In this document: positions 58,548 through 64,000 of the stretch, one piece after another | How positions within the stretch are numbered: the first letter of the stretch is position 1 | How the letters are laid out: each line of letters begins with the position of its first letter | Assembly: GCA_963801855.1 (NCBI GenBank) | Contig: CAWDGK010000002.1 | Coordinates: 682,001-746,000 of the forward strand | Source: JACDAN01 sp963801855 | GTDB taxonomy: Bacteria; Actinomycetota; Thermoleophilia; Gaiellales; Gaiellaceae | Reading direction: 5' to 3' | DNA: 64,000 bases | The notes under the pieces: model-generated | What the model was told of the DNA's origin: nothing | Databases searched by the model: none | What the model saw: only the letters and a program-made list of their open reading frames with translations | Made by a program: the position numbers and the translations under genes

Positions 58548-59741
58548 ATGGCTCGACGACTCGTCTGCAGCCTCGTTCTTCTCTTGCTCGTCGCGGCTCC
58601 TGCCTCGGGCGGTCTCGCCGACCGCAAACAGCAGCTGGACGAGCAGGTCGAGAGCCTCCAGTCGAAGGCCGCGGCGGCGCGGGCGCGCGAGGATTCACTC
58701 CGCGAGGAGATCGCCACGGTGTCGGCGCGCATCCAGAGCCTCGAGGCGGAGGTGGGCGACGTCTCGACCAAGCTCGCCGTCCTCGAGGAGGATCTCGCGC
58801 TGCACCAGCGCAAGCTGGACGCCGTCAAGGAGCTCTACCGGATTCAGAGCGAGCGCCTGGCGTTTCTCCGCTCTCAGTACGACGTCGCTCTCGGGCGGCT
58901 CGCCGACCGGGTCGTCGCGTTGTACGAAGGCGAGGATCCGACGACGCTCGACGTCGTCCTCGACGCATCGAGCTTCAGTGACGCGCTCGACCAGCTCGAC
59001 TACGTCGAATCGATCGCGGCGCAGGACCGCTCGGTCGTGCGTCACGTTGCCGGCGCCCGCGACCACATGAAGGATCTGAAGGCGCGCACCGGCCGGACGA
59101 AGGACCGTGTCGCCGCGATCACACGGGTGGTCGAGATCCGGGCCGACCAGCAGCGCGCGGTCTACAACCGGCTGCTGATCTCCCGTCAGGGCCTTGCCGA
59201 GACGCGTGGGGCCAAGCGCGAGAGCCTCGAGGAGGCGCACGAGCATGCCGAGCAGTACGAGGGCAAGGCCGAGGAGCTCCTGAAGGTGAGCGCGCAGCTC
59301 GCAGCCCGGATCAACGCCGCTCAGTCGACGCCGACCTACTCGACCTCGTCCTCGACCTCGGCTGACTCCTCGCCGTCGTCGAGCGGCCTCGTCTGGCCCG
59401 TCAGCGGCCCGGTCGTCAGCGGCTACGGCTGGCGCTGGGGCCGCATGCACGAGGGCATCGACATCGCGGCCGGCTACGGAACGCCGATCCGCGCCGCCGC
59501 GTCGGGCACCGTCATCTACGCGGGCTGGATGGGCGGCTACGGCAACCTGATCATCATCGACCACGGCAACGGGCTTGCCACTGCCTATGCGCACCAGACG
59601 AGCTTCGTCGTCGGCGGAGGCGCGGTGTCCCAGGGCCAGACGATCGGCTACGTCGGCTGCACCGGTCACTGCTACGGCCCGCACCTCCACTTCGAGGTGC
59701 GCGCGAACGGCGGCGCGGTCGACCCGCTCGGCTACCTCTAG
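58548..59741 (+). CDS. EnvC-like coiled-coil M23 peptidase
   Basis: Signal peptide, then two long coiled-coil segments (about 28-110 and 165-255) and a low-complexity Ser/Thr linker, then an M23/LytM domain. The zinc motif HxxxD is seen in MHEGIDIAAGYG, and the second HxH in GPHLHFEVRANG. The layout matches EnvC/NlpD-type activators of amidases, which FtsX controls in other bacteria. The ftsEX genes are at the start of this window. Confidence 0.9.
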   Translation: MARRLVCSLVLLLLVAAPASGGLADRKQQLDEQVESLQSKAAAARAREDSLREEIATVSARIQSLEAEVGDVSTKLAVLEEDLALHQRKLDAVKELYRIQSERLAFLRSQYDVALGRLADRVVALYEGEDPTTLDVVLDASSFSDALDQLDYVESIAAQDRSVVRHVAGARDHMKDLKARTGRTKDRVAAITRVVEIRADQQRAVYNRLLISRQGLAETRGAKRESLEEAHEHAEQYEGKAEELLKVSAQLAARINAAQSTPTYSTSSSTSADSSPSSSGLVWPVSGPVVSGYGWRWGRMHEGIDIAAGYGTPIRAAASGTVIYAGWMGGYGNLIIIDHGNGLATAYAHQTSFVVGGGAVSQGQTIGYVGCTGHCYGPHLHFEVRANGGAVDPLGYL

Positions 59742-60280
59742 AGGTTGACGAGCCGCAGCTCGGGGAGGTTGCGCCAGCGGCCTCCGAGGTCGAAGCCGTA
59801 GCCCACGAAGAACTCGTCGGGCACGGTGAACCCGACGTAGCGAACAGGAAGATCCTCGACCAGGCGCCGGTAGGGGCGATCCAGTAGCGCCACGGCCGCC
59901 AAGGAGCTTGGTTCGCGCAGCCCTAGCGTCTTGACGAGGAAGTTGAGCGTCATGCCGGTGTCCACGACGTCCTCGACCAGGATGACGTCGCGGCCTTTGA
60001 CGCTCATCCCGAGATCCTTGATCAGCCGGACCTTGCCGCCCCCGCCGCCGTTGCCCTCGTAGGGGGCCAGAGCGAGGAAGTCCAGGTTGTGCTTGATCGG
60101 GAGCGCCCGCGACAGATCTGCGACGAAGACGATCGCCGTCTTCAGCGAGGCGACAAGGATCGGCTCCCGGCCCTCGTAGTCCGCTGCGATCGCCGCGCCG
60201 AGCTCTCCCACGCGCGAGCGGATGTCCTCCGCGGAGAGATAGACGTCGCCGATCCGCGGATCGAGCTCTAGAGGCTCCAA
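59738..60280 (-). CDS. hpt: Hypoxanthine phosphoribosyltransferase
   Basis: Salvages hypoxanthine and guanine with PRPP. The PRPP motif is VILVEDVVDTGMTL (about 103-116), with VASLKTAIVFVADLSR and the C-terminal PDEFFVGYGFDLGGRWRNLPEL (base and Mg binding). TTG 60280 gives about 180 residues, the usual family length. The longer frame from ATG 60355 would lie inside the dispersed repeat copy B, so I prefer the internal start, but it is not proven. The 3' end overlaps the M23 gene by 4 bp. Confidence 0.88.
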   Translation of the reverse strand: MEPLELDPRIGDVYLSAEDIRSRVGELGAAIAADYEGREPILVASLKTAIVFVADLSRALPIKHNLDFLALAPYEGNGGGGGKVRLIKDLGMSVKGRDVILVEDVVDTGMTLNFLVKTLGLREPSSLAAVALLDRPYRRLVEDLPVRYVGFTVPDEFFVGYGFDLGGRWRNLPELRLVNL

Positions 60281-60289
60281 CAGGATGAC

Positions 60290-60411
60290 GCTTCGTTGCA
60301 GGGGTGCGATGGGCGGTGGGAGCCAAGGACGCAGGGAGCGTTCATATGCCTGCATATGGGCGCGACTGAGGACGCCGGATCGCGCCGTCCAGCGCGGCCC
60401 GGCGGCACAAG
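60290..60411 (-). repeat. Dispersed repeat copy B, upstream of hpt
   Basis: Reverse-complement match of copy A (39319-39440). The central hairpin here is CATATG-CAGG-CATATG, different in sequence from copy A but with the pairing preserved. The flanks (GCGTCCTCAGTCGCGCCC, GAACGCTCCCTGCGTCCTTG) are the same. It lies immediately upstream of hpt, in the same relation to the gene as copy A has to ruvC. Confidence 0.8.
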
Positions 60412-60431
60412 GCTCATTCTGTTGAAGCCTC

Positions 60432-60806
60432 TTAGGACGCCAGATCCAGTCGGTATCGCTGTGCCAGTCGCTCGATGTCGCGACGGTAGAAGAGCTTGAC
60501 GTTGACGCCCGGATAGCGCTCCCGCAGTTTGCGGAGCTTCCGGTTCTTTCGGGTCACGAGCGACTGCTTCATGACCGTCAACTCGACGTAGAGATTCTGC
60601 TCCGGGAGGAAGAAGTCGGGGGAGAACGCCTCGATGACGCGGCCGTTCTCGTCCTCCTCGAGGACGAACGTGTGCGGCTCGTAGGCCCACGGAATCTCGT
60701 AGTAGTCGAGGAGCTTGGCGCATTCCAGTTCGACGGGGTTGGCGAAACGTGGCTCGCCTTCTCCACGATATGCCTGGAAATGCGGGACTTTTTCGTCCAT
60801 CTGCAT
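60432..60806 (-). CDS. PD-(D/E)xK-nuclease-like hypothetical protein
   Basis: A 124-residue protein. The segment SPDFFLPEQNLYVELTVMK resembles the PD...(D/E)xK core (PDFxLP...E-x-x-x-K), preceded by a helical region with ELECAKLLDYYEIPWAYEPHTF. A basic C-terminus (RKNRKLRKLRERYP, FYRRDIERLAQRYRLDL) follows. Small stand-alone proteins of this type act in DNA repair or restriction, but the substrate is unknown. Confidence 0.7.
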   Translation of the reverse strand: MQMDEKVPHFQAYRGEGEPRFANPVELECAKLLDYYEIPWAYEPHTFVLEEDENGRVIEAFSPDFFLPEQNLYVELTVMKQSLVTRKNRKLRKLRERYPGVNVKLFYRRDIERLAQRYRLDLAS

Positions 60807-60865
60807 CGAGAATAGCAACGGCCTCGGACGCGGCCCGTCTGCGTCCCACGGCCTACACTTCCGCC

Positions 60866-61666
60866 ATGCCGGGCCGCGAAGACGCGATGACGATCGCACA
60901 CATCTCCGACATCCATTGCGGCGGCTTCGACTTCGTGCCGAGCCTGATGGAGCGCGCGATCGCCGAGATCAACGAGCTCGAGCCGGATCTCGTCATCTGC
61001 TCCGGCGATCTCACGACCTTCGGCTTCAAGCAGGAGTACCTGCTGGCGCGCGAGTATCTCGACCAGCTCCACTGCGAGCGCATGGTCGTGATCCCCGGAA
61101 ATCACGACTCGAGGAACGTCGGCTACATCCACTTCGAGGAGTTCTTCGGCGAGCGCCACTCGGTGCTGCGCATGGGAGGCCTGATCGTCGTCGCCGTCGA
61201 CTCGAGCGAGCCCGACCTCGACCACGGCCAGATCGGCCGCGGACGCTACTCGTGGATCGAAGAGCAGTTCTCGGGCGAGGCCGACTTCCGGATCTTCGTC
61301 ATGCACCACCACCTGCTGCCGGTGCCGGGCACCGGCCGTGAGCGCAACATCGTCTACGACGCGGGCGACGTGATCGAGTGCCTGCAGGGCGCGCAGGTCG
61401 ACCTCGTGCTCTCGGGGCACAAGCACGTGCCCTACGCGTGGCGCCTGGAGAACATGTTCGTCGTCAACACCGGAACCGTCTCGTCGATCCGGCTGCGTGG
61501 GAACACGAGACCCTGTTACAACGTCGTCGAGGTCAACGACAAGCACGTCGATGTCTGGCGGAAGTACCCCTTCCACGGCCAGGAGCGGATCATCCAGTTC
61601 TCGCTCGAGACCCGCGCCTTCGAGAAGTACACGGCCCGGATCGAGGGCGAGGTGACCACACGTTGA
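60866..61666 (+). CDS. Metallophosphoesterase (Icc/CpdA-like)
   Basis: A 266-residue cytoplasmic calcineurin-type phosphoesterase: HISDIHCGGFDF, CSGDLTTFGFKQE, IPGNHDSRN, VMHHHLLPV and LSGHKHVPYAWR. It resembles 3',5'-cyclic nucleotide phosphodiesterases and other small phosphoesterases. TTGA overlap with the following cyclic-DPG synthetase gene indicates translational coupling, so it may act on phosphoglycerates or cyclic-DPG; that is inference. ATG 60866 was chosen; ATG 60887 is also possible. Confidence 0.88.
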   Translation: MPGREDAMTIAHISDIHCGGFDFVPSLMERAIAEINELEPDLVICSGDLTTFGFKQEYLLAREYLDQLHCERMVVIPGNHDSRNVGYIHFEEFFGERHSVLRMGGLIVVAVDSSEPDLDHGQIGRGRYSWIEEQFSGEADFRIFVMHHHLLPVPGTGRERNIVYDAGDVIECLQGAQVDLVLSGHKHVPYAWRLENMFVVNTGTVSSIRLRGNTRPCYNVVEVNDKHVDVWRKYPFHGQERIIQFSLETRAFEKYTARIEGEVTTR

Positions 61667-62937
61667 GAGCCCTGGCGCTCATCGACGGGGAGCACTACGC
61701 GCCGGTCGTCCGCGACGCGCTCGGCGAGATCCCGCACGAGATCGTGGGTGCGCTGATCGTCGGGGGAACGGAGAAGCTGAAGGGCGACGACGAGTACGGC
61801 GTGGACCTCGCAAGCGGTTTCGACGAGGCGCTCGAGCAGTTCCAGCCCGAGATCGCCGTCGACCTCTCGGACGAGCCGGTCCTCGGGCCGAGGGAGCGGT
61901 TCCGCCTCGCCAGCCGGTTCCTGGCGCGCGGCGTGGCGTACGAGGGCGCGGACTTCTCGCTGAGCGTCCCGGAGTACGAGCCGTTCGACGCACCGTCGCT
62001 CGCAGTGATCGGAACGGGCAAGCGGCTCGGCAAGACGGCGGTCACCGGGTACATCGCTCGCCTGCTGTCAGAGGAGCACGATCTCGTGGTGGTCTCGATG
62101 GGGCGCGGGGGGCCGGCGGACCCGCAGGTCGCGGACGTGAAGCCGACGGCCGAGGATCTCCTCGAGCTTTCCCGCTCGGGCGCCCATGCGGCGTCGGACT
62201 ATCTCGAGACCGCTGCGCTCACCGGGGTTCCGACGATCGGCTGCCGGCGGTGTGGGGGAGGGCTCGCCGGCGTCCCGTGGACGACGAACCTCGCGGAGGG
62301 AATGCAGATCGCGCTGGAACGAGAGCCCGAGCTCGTCGTCTTCGACGGAAGTGGGGCCGCGATTCCGCCCGTCGCGGCGAGGACGCGCGTTCTCGTGGCG
62401 GGCGCACAGCAGCCCGCAGAACTCGTCGTCGGGTACCTGAACGCCTACCGAATCCTCGTCTCCGACCTCGTGATCCTCACGATGGCCGAGGAAGGGACGG
62501 CGCACGAGGAGCTTGCGGAGGCGATCCGCGAGGTCAAGGACATTCCCGTCGTCGCGACCGTCCTGCGGCCTCGACCGGTCGAATCCGTGGAGGGAAAGCG
62601 CGTGGCGTTCTTCACGACCGCCGACGAGTCCGCCGCCGACCTCCTCGAACGCCACCTGGTCGAGGAGCACGGCGCAACCGAGGTGCAGGTGTCCTGCAAC
62701 CTCTCCCGCCGGGACGAGCTCAGGAAGGACATGGAGAGCGCGTCGGACGTGGACGTCTTCCTCGTCGAGATCAAGGCGGCGGCCATCGACGTCGTCTGCG
62801 AGGCGGCGAGCGAGGCAGGCACCGAGGTCGTGTTCGCCGACAACGACGTCGTCACGCTCGAGGGCCAGCCAGACCTCGACGGCGAGCTCAAGAAGCTCGC
62901 CGAGAGCGCGCGCAAGATGCCGGAGCCCGTGGCCTGA
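61663..62937 (+). CDS. Cyclic 2,3-diphosphoglycerate synthetase-like protein
   Basis: A 424-residue protein starting at TTG 61663. It has the family layout: an N-terminal domain, then a P-loop NTPase with GTGKRLGKTAVTGY (about residue 117), VVVSMGRGGPADPQV, GCRRCGGGLAGVPW, FDGSGAAIPPV and a C-terminal VQVSCNLSRRDEL. In methanogens the enzyme joins the 2,3-diphosphoglycerate phosphates into cyclic-DPG using ATP. The next gene encodes 2-phosphoglycerate kinase, the preceding step, so the assignment is consistent. Confidence 0.8.
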   Translation: MRALALIDGEHYAPVVRDALGEIPHEIVGALIVGGTEKLKGDDEYGVDLASGFDEALEQFQPEIAVDLSDEPVLGPRERFRLASRFLARGVAYEGADFSLSVPEYEPFDAPSLAVIGTGKRLGKTAVTGYIARLLSEEHDLVVVSMGRGGPADPQVADVKPTAEDLLELSRSGAHAASDYLETAALTGVPTIGCRRCGGGLAGVPWTTNLAEGMQIALEREPELVVFDGSGAAIPPVAARTRVLVAGAQQPAELVVGYLNAYRILVSDLVILTMAEEGTAHEELAEAIREVKDIPVVATVLRPRPVESVEGKRVAFFTTADESAADLLERHLVEEHGATEVQVSCNLSRRDELRKDMESASDVDVFLVEIKAAAIDVVCEAASEAGTEVVFADNDVVTLEGQPDLDGELKKLAESARKMPEPVA

Positions 62938-63848
62938 TGCCTGAACGCCGCCGAATCGACCCTCTCCACCTCGGGACCGACGAGCACCCGTACTCCAAGG
63001 GACTGATGGCCCGCGCGCTCATGCGGGCCGGGCTCGGCGTCGAGCGGGCCTACGAGCTTGCCCGACGCATCGAGCAGGACCTCTCGGCGCGGGAGAAGCG
63101 CACGGCCGACTTCGACCGGATCCAGGAGCTCGCAGAAGAGGTGCTCGGCGTGGAGGACGGAAATGTCGCGATCGGGCGGCTCCGCCGCTACCAGGAGCTC
63201 GACGAGCTCGACCTGCCGTTGATCATCCTCATCGGAGGAGCGACGGGAACCGGGAAGTCGACCGTTGCCGCCGAGGTCGCGTACCGCCTCGGCATCACCC
63301 GTGTGACCTCGACCGACTTCGTCCGGCAGACGATGCGGGCCCTCTTCACACCCGAGTTCCTGCCGGCGATCCACTACTCGAGCTTCGACGCGGGCCGCGC
63401 GCTGCCGAGCGCCCAGGAGGAGGAGGTCGATCCGCTGCTCCACGGATTCCTGGAGCAGACCCGGCATGTGCTCGTCGGCGTCCAGGCGGCGATCGATCGT
63501 TCGCTCGAGGAGGGGTGGTCCATGGTGATCGAGGGAGTGCACCTGGTGCCGGGGATGCTTCCGCGGCTGATCGAGGACGCTGTCGTCGTCGAGTGCGTGG
63601 TCACGATCGGGAGCGAGGAGACCCACGCGGGGCATTTCTGGATCCGAGACGTCTCGTCCGAGGGCGTACGGCCGCTCGACAAGTACCTGGAACGGCTCGG
63701 CGACATCCGCTACCTGCAGGACTACATCGTCGAGCGCGCGCAAGTGGAGGGCGTTCCTGTGATCGAGAATGCCGAGCGCGAGAAGTCGATCGGCGCGGTC
63801 CTGGAGCTCGTCCTCGCCGCAGCCGACCGGTTTCAGGTGACGAAATGA
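62937..63848 (+). CDS. 2-phosphoglycerate kinase
   Basis: Makes 2,3-diphosphoglycerate from 2-phosphoglycerate and ATP. The 303-residue protein has an N-terminal ATP-cone-like segment (HPYSKGLMARALMRAGLGVERAYELARRIEQDL), a P-loop GGATGTGKSTVAAEVA (about 99) and VTSTDFVRQTMR, EGVHLVPGMLP. The length is close to the Methanothermus enzyme. ATG 62937 overlaps the stop of the synthetase gene (TGATG), so the two enzymes are produced together. Confidence 0.9.
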   Translation: MPERRRIDPLHLGTDEHPYSKGLMARALMRAGLGVERAYELARRIEQDLSAREKRTADFDRIQELAEEVLGVEDGNVAIGRLRRYQELDELDLPLIILIGGATGTGKSTVAAEVAYRLGITRVTSTDFVRQTMRALFTPEFLPAIHYSSFDAGRALPSAQEEEVDPLLHGFLEQTRHVLVGVQAAIDRSLEEGWSMVIEGVHLVPGMLPRLIEDAVVVECVVTIGSEETHAGHFWIRDVSSEGVRPLDKYLERLGDIRYLQDYIVERAQVEGVPVIENAEREKSIGAVLELVLAAADRFQVTK

Positions 63849-64000
63849 GCGAGGGCGTGCTCCGGAACTGCCTCTGCGAGAGCTTCGCGCGCTCGACCGA
63901 GCGCGCCGCCCTCGCGAGCGCTCGCTGGCTCGGGCGTGCCGACGAGGAGGGCGCGCAGGAAGCAGCTGCCTCGGGGATGCTGGAAGCGCTCGAGGGCCTT
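63845..64000 (+). CDS. glpX: Class II fructose-1,6-bisphosphatase GlpX, 3' end outside the window
   Basis: The first 52 residues are visible (VLRNCLCESFARSTERAALASARWLGRADEE, then AASGMLEAL). This matches the N-terminal helix of GlpX-type fructose-bisphosphatases, including E-A-A-ALA-ARW-GRGD-like order. The start overlaps the 2-phosphoglycerate kinase stop (ATGA). A gluconeogenic enzyme next to cyclic-DPG genes links the operon to phosphoglycerate pools. Confidence 0.8.
   Translation, partial: MSEGVLRNCLCESFARSTERAALASARWLGRADEEGAQEAAASGMLEALEGL

Noticed and set aside
60281..60355. ATG 60355 as start of hpt
   Set aside because: It lies inside the dispersed repeat hairpin (CATATG) and adds about 25 residues without family similarity.

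Overview
This is a 64 kb stretch of a high-GC bacterial chromosome with tightly packed genes. I see no rRNA, phage, IS element or CRISPR array. The gene content (ftsEX next to prfB, smpB-ssrA, pdxS/pdxT-yebC-ruvCAB, TadE/TadG-type pilins, many secreted proteins with proline-rich linkers, a cytochrome c maturation cluster and a cyclic 2,3-diphosphoglycerate operon) suggests a deep-branching Actinobacteriota, most likely class Thermoleophilia. That placement is inference; no phylogenetic marker was compared with a database.

Layout. 1-7.1 kb: prfB (entering from the left, with a recognisable +1 frameshift site), ftsE-ftsX, an RNase II/R-type nuclease, an agmatine-deiminase-like gene, smpB, a DUF899 gene and the tmRNA gene. 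7.1-14.2 kb: an accessory patch just after tmRNA (Imm1-like, YdeI-like and GNAT genes), a matrixin-like protease, a TOPRIM protein, rlmN and two secreted hydrolases. 14.2-26.8 kb: two large sensor kinases, a modular secreted glycosidase, tRNA(CAT), yjbQ, an M48 protease and an FtsH-like protease with an unusual AAA module. 26.8-34.7 kb: pdxS and pdxT separated by secreted enzymes, yebC, and an exported cupredoxin/lipoprotein group. 34.7-38.5 kb (minus strand): the most unusual locus, five consecutive small-peptide genes, a membrane M50 protease with a winged-helix-like N-terminus, and an exported CxxC protein. 38.6-46.4 kb: a Clp-N/HTH protein, ruvCAB, recJ and rel. 46.4-55.7 kb: palindromic sites, TadE/TadG, a thioesterase, a phosphomannomutase, a cyclase-ATPase-TPR regulator and an EndoIV-like enzyme. 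55.8-64 kb: ccmE-ccmF, an M23 peptidase, hpt, and an overlapping operon of phosphoesterase, cyclic-DPG synthetase, 2-phosphoglycerate kinase and glpX.

The peptide locus looks like a self-contained export or maturation system. The precursors share a conserved N-terminal segment; the protease carries a domain that could recognise it; and the exported CxxC protein repeats the sequence pattern of the peptide C-termini. A 12-bp hairpin separates the peptide genes from the protease gene, as expected if much more peptide than protease is made.

Data quality. recJ, rel, ccmF and the deiminase gene are each broken by one single-base indel next to a short C or G run, and one GNAT gene by about four. 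The single breaks in otherwise intact housekeeping genes look more like consensus errors than decay. The prfB shift is different: it lies exactly at the classical programmed frameshift site.
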